Of a DNA stretch of 64,000 nucleotides, positions 17,239 through 25,911 are shown piece by piece. Position 1 is the stretch's first letter; the number at the start of each line of letters is the position of its first letter. Source of the DNA: Alteromonas sp. V450 (GTDB taxonomy: Bacteria > Pseudomonadota > Gammaproteobacteria > Enterobacterales > Alteromonadaceae); NCBI RefSeq assembly GCF_001885075.1, contig NZ_MODU01000004.1:2604001-2668000 (forward strand), written 5' to 3'. The position numbers and the translations under genes were made by a program. Below the pieces are notes generated by a model. It searched no databases and had not been told where the DNA came from. It saw nothing but the letters and a program-made list of their open reading frames with translations.

Positions 17239-17985
17239 CTAGAAATTAAGATAATACTCGCTACAGAGTGCCCTGTAGTCATCAGTATAAGTACCATCGC
17301 TATTTTTTATAATGAGACGAGATAACTGACATGATTCTGCCCGTGTTACAGCGCCATCATTGTTCAGTCGCTGAAAACGAAACACGTTTAAATAAGGATC
17401 ACTTGTCAGGTTATGTTTAACCTCGACAATCACCGTTGCCTCAAGCTCTGATAAACGTGCACAGTCGAGAATATTTTGACGCACTTGAAAAGGGTAGACG
17501 CACCAAAATACGCCGTTTTTATTCAAATACTTTCGCGCAAACGCGCTCAGCACGCTGGGCGAAAGTGCACCTGTTTGTCTTGCGATAAATCTCGAAGCAT
17601 TTTGTAGCTTATACGCGTTTGTAGTTTTATCTGGCGTGTCGAAGTAAGGCGGGTTGGCAATGATTAGGTCATAACAGGTGTCAGGGGCATATGCTGTAAT
17701 ATCAAGCGGTAAAACGTGTAGGCGCTCTCGCCACGCCGATTTAATAAAATTTTCTGAGGCCTGTTTTGCAGCGGTTATATCAAGTTCAACCGCGTCCACC
17801 CTCGTATCTAATGATGATTGCTGGGCCATCATTAGAGCCAAAATACCCGTCCCGGTGCCGATATCGAGAATACGCATGGCATTTTTTGCGTCTGCGCCTG
17901 CATAACTTCCTAGAATCAAGCTGTCTGTATTCACTTTCATCGCACATTTGTCCTGTGCAACAGAAAACTTTTTACAATGAAACAT
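17239..17985 (-). CDS. trmN6: tRNA1(Val) (adenine(37)-N6)-methyltransferase
   Basis: SAM-dependent Rossmann-fold methyltransferase of 248 residues modifying A37 of tRNA-Val1 (E. coli YfiC/TrmN6). Motifs are FSVAQDKCAMKVNTDSLILG at the N-terminus, the SAM loop ILDIGTGTGILALMMAQ (about residues 39-55), acidic VDAVELD, and catalytic IANPPYF near residue 112. The C-terminus ends SEYYLNF. No clear ribosome site precedes the ATG at 17985. It lies just upstream of ygjV in transcription. Confidence 0.9.
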   Translation of the reverse strand: MFHCKKFSVAQDKCAMKVNTDSLILGSYAGADAKNAMRILDIGTGTGILALMMAQQSSLDTRVDAVELDITAAKQASENFIKSAWRERLHVLPLDITAYAPDTCYDLIIANPPYFDTPDKTTNAYKLQNASRFIARQTGALSPSVLSAFARKYLNKNGVFWCVYPFQVRQNILDCARLSELEATVIVEVKHNLTSDPYLNVFRFQRLNNDGAVTRAESCQLSRLIIKNSDGTYTDDYRALCSEYYLNF

Positions 17986-18039
17986 AATATCTAGCGCGAT
18001 ATGTAAAAGGTGGCGTAGTTTACACTAATGAATTTTCCA

Positions 18040-18660
18040 CTACCATTTCTGCAATGACATCATATTTCTTGCGACATCGACGGCGTGCACGGGACGATAT
18101 TTTTTTAACGGCCCTTTCATTATGCTTTGCCAAATGGGTGCCGTTTTCTGCGCTATATCTTCAAGTGTTCGAGATTCATTGCGTTCACCGAGTAATAACG
18201 AAGGACGTACTGCAGAAGCATGAGGTAACTGAGGCATCCGCATAATTGCGTTTTCTAGCTCGCCTTTTACCCGCAAATAAAAGTTGCTGCTTTTAGCATC
18301 AGCACCAACCGAAGATATCCATACAAAGCTGTCTGCGCGCTGAGCACGAGTTAACTGCGCCGCTACATGAACGTACTCGAAGTCAACGCGACGAAATGCT
18401 TGTTTAGAGCCGGCTTTTTTCAGCGTGGTCCCTAGGCAACAGTACACATGGTTTACGCTGAAGTAACCTTGGTAGTCCTGCAGATTTTCGAAGTCGATAA
18501 CGACTGGTTTTAATCGATTGTGCGGGTCGTTAAACAAGCTGGAAGAAAGTGGTTTTCTGACCAGGCAAGTTACCTCGTCGTACCTTCTGTCTTGTAACAG
18601 TATATTTACAAGCGTTCGTCCCACTAAACCTGTCGCTCCTAGCACCATTGCGGATTTCAT
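18040..18660 (-). CDS. NAD(P)-binding atypical SDR (TIP30/YbjT-like)
   Basis: Rossmann-fold protein of 206 residues. The cofactor site is MVLGATGLVGRTLVNILL (GxxGxxG at residues 8-14). The stretch VYCCLGTTLKKAGSKQAFRRVD and FVWISSVGADAKSSNFYLRVKGELE resemble HTATIP2/TIP30-type oxidoreductases, with Ser and YxxxK present. The ATG at 18660 follows AAGGTG. It is divergent from the DPP4 gene, sharing a 58-base gap. Substrate unknown. Confidence 0.82.
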   Translation of the reverse strand: MKSAMVLGATGLVGRTLVNILLQDRRYDEVTCLVRKPLSSSLFNDPHNRLKPVVIDFENLQDYQGYFSVNHVYCCLGTTLKKAGSKQAFRRVDFEYVHVAAQLTRAQRADSFVWISSVGADAKSSNFYLRVKGELENAIMRMPQLPHASAVRPSLLLGERNESRTLEDIAQKTAPIWQSIMKGPLKKYRPVHAVDVARNMMSLQKW

Positions 18661-18718
18661 ATGTCGCACCTTGTATCATAAATTGATATAACTACAATCA
18701 AACCTTCGACAGTCAAAT

Positions 18719-20944
18719 ATGCAGATAAAAATGAAAAAAGCCCTTTTAATTGGAGCCGCTATGCTCTCTACTGCTTTAAACGCTGAAACGCTCACTATTG
18801 AGCGCATTTTCTCTTCTCCTTCACTAGATGGCAACGCCCCCCGTTCGTTAAAAGTATCACCTGACGGTCAACGCGTTACATTTCTTAAAGGCAAACAAAC
18901 TGACTATGAACGCTTAGATCTATGGGAATACCATATTGAAAGTGGCCAAACTCGCATGCTTTTCGACTCAAACGACCTACAAAGCGGCGAAGAAGTGCTT
19001 TCTGATGAAGAGAAAGCGCGACGCGAGCGCATGCGTTTATCTGGCAGCGGTATTGTAAGCTACCAGTGGTCTGACGACGGTAAAGCGTTGTTATTCCCGC
19101 TAGGCGGCGATGTGTTTTACCACAAGCTCGGCGAAAAAGGGGCAAAGCAACTTTTAGATACTGACGCTTTTGAAACTGATATTAAATTATCACCAAAAGG
19201 TAACTATATTTCTTTTATTCGCGACCAGAACCTTTATGTAAAACATATCGAGTCAGGTAAAGAAACGGCGATTACTAAAGAAGGTGGCGACAACATCAAA
19301 TTTGGTATGGCCGAATTTGTAGCGCAAGAAGAAATGGGCCGCATGACCGGATACTGGTGGTCGCCAGATGAAACTAAAATTGCTTTTACCAAGGTTGATG
19401 AAAGCCCGGTAGACGTGATCACGCGTTCTGAAATCTATGCTGACGACATCAAGCTTATCGAACAGAAATACCCAAAAGCGGGGACGCCAAACGTATTGGT
19501 TGAACTTGCTATTCAAGACATCAACTCTGGCGATCGTACTTGGGTTGATTTAGGTAAAGACAAAGACATTTATTTTGCCCGCGGTAAGTGGATGCCAAAT
19601 AGCACTACCTTTACCTACCAGTGGCAAACGCGTGACCAGCAAACCTTAGAGCTGCGCGCGTTCGACCTTAACAGCAAAAAAGAAAACATATTGCTTACAG
19701 AAACTAGCGATACCTGGGTAAACCTGCACAACGACCTTTACTTCCTAAAAGAAAAAGGCCAATTCATCTGGGCATCTGAGCGCGACGGTTTTAAACACCT
19801 TTACCTATTCGACAACAGCGGCAAGCTGGTTAAGCAATTAACCAAAGGTGATTGGGTAGTTGATAGCGTTGAAGCCATTGATACCGCAAATAACCGCTTG
19901 TATTTCTCTGGTCGCAAAGACACACCACTAGAAAGTCATGTTTACAGCGTGCCTTTAGATGGCGGCGAAATTTCGCGTATCACTGAATTAGGCGCATACC
20001 ATAGCGCGGCATTTAGCAAAGATGCGTCTATTTTTATTGACCGTTTCTCAACGATTAACTCGCCCGCACAAGTTAGCCTAAATAGTGCCACCGGCCAGCG
20101 GATTACCTGGCTTGAAGAAAACAAAGTTGAAGAAGGCCACCCTCTGCACGCTTATATGGATAGCTGGACAGCACCTGAGTTTGGTGACATCACCACAAAG
20201 GATGGCGCTACCCTTAAGTATAGAATTTACACGCCTGACAGTGCCAAGCAAAACCCAAAACAGAAGCACCCGGTTATTGTTTACCTTTACGGTGGTCCGC
20301 ACGCACAAGTGGTAACAAACAGCTGGGCGGGTAACCGAGGTTTGCTTTTCCAACACTGGGTTGACCAAGGCTATGTGGTATTTACGCTAGATAACCGTGG
20401 CTCTAACTATCGCGGTAAAGGCTTTGAAGATCCTATTTATAAAAAAATGGGCTTTATTGAAGTAGACGATCAGGTTGCTGGCGTAGAGTTCTTGCGCACA
20501 CTTCCTTTCGTTGATGCTGAGCGTATTGGTGTTCATGGTCACAGCTATGGCGGCTACATGACGCTGATGACCATGTTCAAAGCGGGCGATTATTTTGCAG
20601 CGGGTGTGTCAGGTGCGCCGGTAACTGACTGGCGCTTATACGATACCCACTACACTGAACGCTACATGGGCAACCCAAATACAGATGACGATGCTTACAC
20701 TGCGTCTTCAGTATTCCCTTACGCAAAAGACCTGAAAGGCGACCTTTTGATTTACCACGGCATGGCAGATGACAACGTGTTGTTTACCCATTCAACGATG
20801 CTATACAAGCATCTTCAAGACTTGGCAATTCCATTTGAAACTATGGATTACCCGGGCAAGAAGCACAGCATCCGTGGTAAGCAAACGGGCATTCACTTAT
20901 ACAAAACTATTACTAACTTCTTTAACCGTAACTTGAAAGACTAA
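18719..20944 (+). CDS. Dipeptidyl peptidase IV, S9B family
   Basis: Exported serine exopeptidase removing X-Pro or X-Ala dipeptides from N-termini. It has 741 residues. The signal peptide runs MKKALLIGAAMLSTALNA (an alternative ATG at 18731 would start exactly here). A beta-propeller spans about residues 25-480, including the substrate N-terminus clamp FVAQEEMGR with its double Glu. The alpha/beta-hydrolase domain holds the oxyanion Tyr in VIVYLYGGPH, nucleophile GHSYGGYM, Asp in HGMADDNV and His in GKKHSIRG. No good ribosome site is seen. A terminator follows downstream. Confidence 0.93.
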   Translation: MQIKMKKALLIGAAMLSTALNAETLTIERIFSSPSLDGNAPRSLKVSPDGQRVTFLKGKQTDYERLDLWEYHIESGQTRMLFDSNDLQSGEEVLSDEEKARRERMRLSGSGIVSYQWSDDGKALLFPLGGDVFYHKLGEKGAKQLLDTDAFETDIKLSPKGNYISFIRDQNLYVKHIESGKETAITKEGGDNIKFGMAEFVAQEEMGRMTGYWWSPDETKIAFTKVDESPVDVITRSEIYADDIKLIEQKYPKAGTPNVLVELAIQDINSGDRTWVDLGKDKDIYFARGKWMPNSTTFTYQWQTRDQQTLELRAFDLNSKKENILLTETSDTWVNLHNDLYFLKEKGQFIWASERDGFKHLYLFDNSGKLVKQLTKGDWVVDSVEAIDTANNRLYFSGRKDTPLESHVYSVPLDGGEISRITELGAYHSAAFSKDASIFIDRFSTINSPAQVSLNSATGQRITWLEENKVEEGHPLHAYMDSWTAPEFGDITTKDGATLKYRIYTPDSAKQNPKQKHPVIVYLYGGPHAQVVTNSWAGNRGLLFQHWVDQGYVVFTLDNRGSNYRGKGFEDPIYKKMGFIEVDDQVAGVEFLRTLPFVDAERIGVHGHSYGGYMTLMTMFKAGDYFAAGVSGAPVTDWRLYDTHYTERYMGNPNTDDDAYTASSVFPYAKDLKGDLLIYHGMADDNVLFTHSTMLYKHLQDLAIPFETMDYPGKKHSIRGKQTGIHLYKTITNFFNRNLKD

Positions 20945-21019
20945 TACGGTTAGAGCCTGGGGCCTGTTGATCTCTCCTGTACATCTAAGCTCAACAAGAC
21001 CTAGAAATGAGTGAAAAGC

Positions 21020-21053
21020 AAAAAGCGATGCTTATGAAGGCATCGCTTTTTTG
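21020..21053 (+). terminator. Intrinsic terminator after DPP4 gene
   Basis: AAAAGCGATGC (21021-21031) pairs with GCATCGCTTTT (21040-21050) over an 8-base loop, followed by more T. No gene was found between it and the convergent PH-domain gene. Confidence 0.88.
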
Positions 21054-21181
21054 TTTGCTCTGTTTGATTAAAAGCTTATTTTGTGCATGTTTGCGTTGTA
21101 GCACTTTCTGCACTTGCAGGGTGATTAGACTTTCTTCACTTGCTACTTACAAGCATCAATCAAATATTGCAAATGCAGGAA

Positions 21182-21556
21182 CTAGCTAAACATCTGGGTT
21201 GCTAGGTTTTGCTGTACCGCCTGAGCAGACGATGCACTTAGTTCAATCTCGATAGGATCGGCTTTCCCCGACAACCAGATTTTAAGCTCAGCGTCAGTAT
21301 CAAAATGCCCTGCCGTCTCAACGATAAACTGCGTAATCGATTTGTAGGGTATAGAGTGGTAGTTCACTTTGCGCCCGGTAAGGCCTTGCTTATCAATGAG
21401 GATCAGGCGTTTGTTGGTGAATACACTTAAATCGCGTACTAACTTAAACGCAGAGGTAACGGTCTCGTTAACAGCGAGTATAGGCGTAAGCTCTTCTTGT
21501 ACGTCTGATGCACTTGTCTCACTCGCATTACCCATGATGGTATCAAATAAACCCAT
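21182..21556 (-). CDS. Bacterial PH-domain (PF08000-like) protein
   Basis: Cytoplasmic protein of 124 residues. After a short linker it shows the bacterial pleckstrin-homology pattern VRDLSVFTNKRLILIDKQG, then VNYHSIPYKSITQFIVETAG and a C-terminal helix. The start ATG at 21556 follows AAGGAA. It begins 12 bases after the GGDEF-EAL gene and so is its operon partner. bPH proteins may bind peptides or stress-related partners, but no function is assigned. Confidence 0.82.
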   Translation of the reverse strand: MGLFDTIMGNASETSASDVQEELTPILAVNETVTSAFKLVRDLSVFTNKRLILIDKQGLTGRKVNYHSIPYKSITQFIVETAGHFDTDAELKIWLSGKADPIEIELSASSAQAVQQNLATQMFS

Positions 21557-21568
21557 AACATTTCCTTT

Positions 21569-24547
21569 TTAGGCAGAGGCAAGTTTAACTCGCCATTGAA
21601 CTCTGTGCGCCAGCGGCTTAGGTTTATCTAAAGCAAAACCCTGACCAAAATCCACTTTGAGCTCTCGTAAAACCTCAGCGGTCGCGTTATCGACCACAAA
21701 TTCGGCCACAGTCTGCTTACCCATGCTGTGCGCGATATTATTTATCGCTGTTACTGTAGCATGATCGATAGGATCGTGAACGATATTTCGCACAAACGAG
21801 CCATCAATCTTAACGTAATCAACATCGAGGTTTTTAAGATAGGTGAACGAGGACATACCTGCACCAAAGTCATCTAAGGCGAAGCTACATCCCAAATCGC
21901 GTAGCGTAGATATAAAGTGTTTTGCAGCGCTTAAATTGGTTACCGCGGTAGTCTCAGTAATCTCAAAACAAATTTTTTCAGCAGGTACAGAAGTGCTTTT
22001 CATGCGCTGAGCAATGTTGTGCAGCGCCATTTCATCACCCAATGTAATGCCTGATAAATTGATTGCAACTTTGCCCACGTTATCAATGTGAGCAGGGTTA
22101 CTTTCTAGGGTTTTAAGGGTGTTATCTACCACCCATATATCCACTTTGTTCATCAGGCCATGGCGCTCTGCCAGTGGAATAAAAAGCCCGGGGCTTATAA
22201 GGCCGCTTTCCTTCGCGTTTAATCGCAGAAGAATCTCATAATGCTGTAGCTGAGCGGCTTTCTGATGGCTCGGTACGTTAAGCGGCATGATAGCTTGGCT
22301 GTACAACTCAAAACCATCGTTTTGTAACGCGTGGTGTAAGGCGTGTAATACCTGGTTTTCACTGTCATCAATAACCATTTGAGAATCGCTGTCGCGAAAC
22401 ACAAAATAACGGTTTCGGCCCAGGTGTTTGGCTTTGTAACACGCGTTGTCAGCCGCTTTGATTAATGCTTCTGCACTTTGTGTACCTTCGTTTATTTCAA
22501 TAACGCCAATACTTGCCCCCACAAAGAACAACTTGTCATCATAGACAAAACGGTAGTTTGAAATTGCCACTAACAATTTATCTAGGCGCTTTGTTACCTC
22601 ATCTAAACTTTGATTGCGAAATATTATACAGAACTCGTCACCCCCGATTCTCGCAAGCAAGTCTTGTCCATTTACGTATTGCCTAAAAATGGTGGAGATC
22701 TCTTTTAGCAACTTATCACCGGCTGGGTGACCACAGCTGTCGTTAACTAATTTGAACCTATCCATATCGATAAAGCACATCACGCTTTGCTTGTGGTAAG
22801 CGCGAGGCGAACTAATGTTTGCCACGTTTTCAAAGTCAACGTGGTTTAATGCCTTCCTATTGTCGTGCTGATCAGTCTCTTTTTGGGTTTCATTAAGAAT
22901 TGCTCGCAGTTTTTCATCAAACGCGTAGCGATTAAACAGCCCGGTTAACTGGTCATGATTAGCCTGAAAATATACTTCTTCCTGTAACGCTAGCTCTTTC
23001 GTCACATCGCGTGCTATGCCTTCAACGGCAACCAATGATCCTTGCTCATCGATAATGGGTGTATCTGAAAATTCAATCGCCAGCGGCTCTTGGCCGTTAT
23101 TTTGATAATGCACAATATACGGCGCTGGCTTTTCACCACGGGCGATAGTTTGGCGTATATCGCAAGTCTCCTCGGGCACTTGACGAAGATATGTCGACTC
23201 GTTTGCGCAGAATTCATTTGCGCTAACCCCTAAAATTTTTTCAATACCTGCGCTCACGTACATAAAATTGTGCTCGACAGTTTTGGTATAAACAAAGTGG
23301 CGGTGCATACCGTCAACGAGCCGACGATATTTTTCTTCGCTGCGCTTCAAATCCTGCTGCGCCCGAAAACGTTCTGTCACATCCCTTACAGTAACGGCAA
23401 TATTATCCCCTGCTTTTACTACTTGAATTTTGACCCATTCAGGCGCGACTTTGTCGCTCTTTATCGCTATGTGTGCTTCGTAAGGTACACCGTTCGCTGC
23501 GACATTTTGCACGCGTTTAAATTCATCTTGCATCCCGAGATATCGAGTTTGTTCTGCCAAGCTCATTGAACCTAAGACATCACATGCTCCTCGGAATAAG
23601 TAGCGACTGTATGAGTTAGCTTCCACAAGTGAAAAGTCATTGTCCATAGGTTGATATATAAGTAGAGCATCAAGGGAGGCTTCGCTGGCAGTTAGGTAGC
23701 GCTGGTGACTTACAGATAAGCTCACAGCGCCTTTGAGTTGTTTGTGTAACACGTAGCTCACCAAAGCCGACATTAGCAGCCCAATCATGATAATTAAAAA
23801 ACCCGCATTGTAAGGGCCTTGCTGAGACTGCATAGAGAGAAAAAACTGTCTCTCTAGGAATGTGAAAGGCGCAAGTGATACAACAGTGCCGTCGTTAATT
23901 AAGTCACCGCTCTTAAACAACGTTTCGTCATCTGCTTGTAGTTGAAAATTAAATTGTGGACCTACAAGCTCTCCTAACATGACCGTAAAAATAGTGTGCA
24001 CATCGAAGCCAGCCACTAGAAAACCATGTTCAGGCTCCTGTGGACTTATGGCCCTTCCCACTACGATAAAATGATGTTCTGCAGTGGTTGAATACAAGAG
24101 TGTACTTTCAAGATCTTCAGAGTAACTCGAGATCTCTAGGCCCAGTGCCTCAATGGGCTGACCTATTAAGCTGTTGTCTATACGCGTTTTTATACCGGAG
24201 TTGGGGGTCGTCACCCACGCAATCTCGCTTTTTTCATCAACGAAAACCAGTGATGAAAAGCCCTGCTGCATGCCCATCAATGATAGCGCTTGTGCATTAA
24301 ACCAATCTACTTGGTTCGGTTCAAAAGTAGGCCAGTTTTGCATTAGATTATGCAGCGCTTGTATGCGCTCGTTTGAGAAAACCTCCAGACTAATTTTGAC
24401 CTGTTCGGCTACTGATTGCGCCTTAGAAATGCGCGCTGCGCGCTCATCGTTCTGAATAAAAATACCAGCAAAAACAAATAACAAAGTAAGGAAAAGAAAC
24501 AAAACCGTGGGTAGGGCATAGATACGGTGGTTTAACTTTCTTAACAT
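21569..24547 (-). CDS. Membrane sensor with PAS, GGDEF and EAL domains
   Basis: Bifunctional cyclic-di-GMP protein of 992 residues. TM1 is at about residues 12-32, a periplasmic sensor follows to about 245, and TM2 lies near 247-267. Two PAS-like regions end in TVRDVTERF and GIARDVTKE. The GGDEF domain follows, with active site ARIGGDEFCIIF, and then EAL. EAL catalytic residues appear intact: YEILLRL (the motif reads EIL), AINLSG, CFEITETT, LDDFGAGMSS, VKIDGSF, and QGFALDKP. The RxxD inhibitory site is NGQD, lacking Arg. About 35 residues rich in Asp, His and Asn are inserted early in the GGDEF domain. GGAGAC precedes the ATG. Confidence 0.93.
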   Translation of the reverse strand: MLRKLNHRIYALPTVLFLFLTLLFVFAGIFIQNDERAARISKAQSVAEQVKISLEVFSNERIQALHNLMQNWPTFEPNQVDWFNAQALSLMGMQQGFSSLVFVDEKSEIAWVTTPNSGIKTRIDNSLIGQPIEALGLEISSYSEDLESTLLYSTTAEHHFIVVGRAISPQEPEHGFLVAGFDVHTIFTVMLGELVGPQFNFQLQADDETLFKSGDLINDGTVVSLAPFTFLERQFFLSMQSQQGPYNAGFLIIMIGLLMSALVSYVLHKQLKGAVSLSVSHQRYLTASEASLDALLIYQPMDNDFSLVEANSYSRYLFRGACDVLGSMSLAEQTRYLGMQDEFKRVQNVAANGVPYEAHIAIKSDKVAPEWVKIQVVKAGDNIAVTVRDVTERFRAQQDLKRSEEKYRRLVDGMHRHFVYTKTVEHNFMYVSAGIEKILGVSANEFCANESTYLRQVPEETCDIRQTIARGEKPAPYIVHYQNNGQEPLAIEFSDTPIIDEQGSLVAVEGIARDVTKELALQEEVYFQANHDQLTGLFNRYAFDEKLRAILNETQKETDQHDNRKALNHVDFENVANISSPRAYHKQSVMCFIDMDRFKLVNDSCGHPAGDKLLKEISTIFRQYVNGQDLLARIGGDEFCIIFRNQSLDEVTKRLDKLLVAISNYRFVYDDKLFFVGASIGVIEINEGTQSAEALIKAADNACYKAKHLGRNRYFVFRDSDSQMVIDDSENQVLHALHHALQNDGFELYSQAIMPLNVPSHQKAAQLQHYEILLRLNAKESGLISPGLFIPLAERHGLMNKVDIWVVDNTLKTLESNPAHIDNVGKVAINLSGITLGDEMALHNIAQRMKSTSVPAEKICFEITETTAVTNLSAAKHFISTLRDLGCSFALDDFGAGMSSFTYLKNLDVDYVKIDGSFVRNIVHDPIDHATVTAINNIAHSMGKQTVAEFVVDNATAEVLRELKVDFGQGFALDKPKPLAHRVQWRVKLASA

Positions 24548-24746
24548 GTCTTGTCTCCGGTGATTATCGCCGAAATCCTAAAGTAAAATTGTGAAATAAA
24601 TATGAATTGCCTTATCAACAATGTGGTGTAGTCTCTGGCGTAAAGAGACAGTATCTGGCAATGTAAAGCACTAGATTTGCTTTTGGCGCAATAAGCCGTC
24701 TGATAGCTAGAGAACATAAAAAACATACTTAGAAGAGCGCTACCCA

Positions 24747-25787
24747 ATGAACACTTCCCCCAGTTTCGAAGATATAAAACAAGCATTTGGACGAATAAAG
24801 GACGACATAAAGAAGACGCCGATTGTAGAGTCTTCGTTGCTTAACAAGTGGATGGGCAATCGCATTTTGTTTAAAGCCGAATGCTTACAAACCATTGGGG
24901 CATTCAAAATTCGCGGCGCTATGAATTTTTTAGCCCGCTTGAAAGAGGAAGGTAGTTTACCAAAGCATGTGGTCGCCAATAGTTCCGGGAATCATGCGCA
25001 GGCAGTAGCGTATGCTGCAGCTCATTTTGGTATTAAGGCCACTATTTTCGCAAGCGAGACCATATCACCGATTAAAGCCGCAGCTACACAAAGCTATGGT
25101 GCTGAATTAAAGCTATTCCCTACCCGACCAGAAGCAGATGCTGCTGTCGAGCAAGCATCAAAAGCGCCAGACACTGTCTGGATCCCGCCGTTTAACCACA
25201 AAGATATTGTGGCAGGACAAGGCACAGCAACGTTAGAAGCGCTTAATGAAATTGGGGAAGTGGATGCTGTCTTTGCACCGTGTGGTGGCGGTGGTTTGTT
25301 GTCGGGCGCACTGCTTGCCACCCGCGCTCTCCAGCCAAATGCATTGGTGATTGGCGCTGAGCCAGCCGAGGCAAATGATGCGTCTATGTCGTTGCAAGCT
25401 GGGGAGATAATTGCTTTAGATTATACACCAAATACCTTAGCAGACGGTGCAGCCACGCCTTCTGTTGGCGATGTAACGTTTCCTATACTGCAAGAAATAG
25501 ATGATTTCTATGAAGTAGATGAGCTACAGATTGCTTATTGGACGCAATGGTTACATCATTTGCTAAAACTTCACATTGAGCCAACGTGTGCGATGACCAT
25601 GGCTGCAGTAGCGGCTTGGGCTGCTAATACGCCACCCGGGCAAACCGCTCTTGTTATATTGAGTGGTGGCAACATTAGCCAGTCGAGTATGGCTAAGATT
25701 TGGGAGAGAGATTTTTTGCTGCAACCTCCCATCCTCGAGTTTGATAACGAAGACGAATTAGAAGTTACCGAGCGTGTTGAAGCATAG
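24747..25787 (+). CDS. PLP-dependent serine/threonine dehydratase family
   Basis: Fold-type II pyridoxal phosphate enzyme of 346 residues, expected to deaminate L-threonine or L-serine, or possibly to racemise serine. The PLP lysine is in GAFKIRGAMNF (Lys54). The Asn contact is NSSGNHAQAVAYAA and the phosphate-binding glycine loop is APCGGGGLLSG near residue 180. The C-terminus SGGNISQSSM is the PLP pyridine contact. There is no ACT regulatory domain, so it is the short catabolic type. A 25-residue acidic tail, FDNEDELEVTERVEA at its end, is unusual. Divergent from the GGDEF-EAL gene. Confidence 0.88.
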   Translation: MNTSPSFEDIKQAFGRIKDDIKKTPIVESSLLNKWMGNRILFKAECLQTIGAFKIRGAMNFLARLKEEGSLPKHVVANSSGNHAQAVAYAAAHFGIKATIFASETISPIKAAATQSYGAELKLFPTRPEADAAVEQASKAPDTVWIPPFNHKDIVAGQGTATLEALNEIGEVDAVFAPCGGGGLLSGALLATRALQPNALVIGAEPAEANDASMSLQAGEIIALDYTPNTLADGAATPSVGDVTFPILQEIDDFYEVDELQIAYWTQWLHHLLKLHIEPTCAMTMAAVAAWAANTPPGQTALVILSGGNISQSSMAKIWERDFLLQPPILEFDNEDELEVTERVEA

Positions 25788-25911
25788 CGTTGTGTTAGCG
25801 CGCAGCCATTGAAACTGGAGCAATTCTTGATGTTTAGGCTGCATGGGCAACTTGGTATAAAAGACTAAAAAACAAAGAAAAAAGCAGAAATAAAAAAGGC
25901 AGAAACTCACT

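Noticed and set aside
24541-24979. Two minus-strand frames upstream of the GGDEF-EAL gene
   Set aside because: One covers the intergenic gap and the other is antisense to the dehydratase; neither has protein-like composition.
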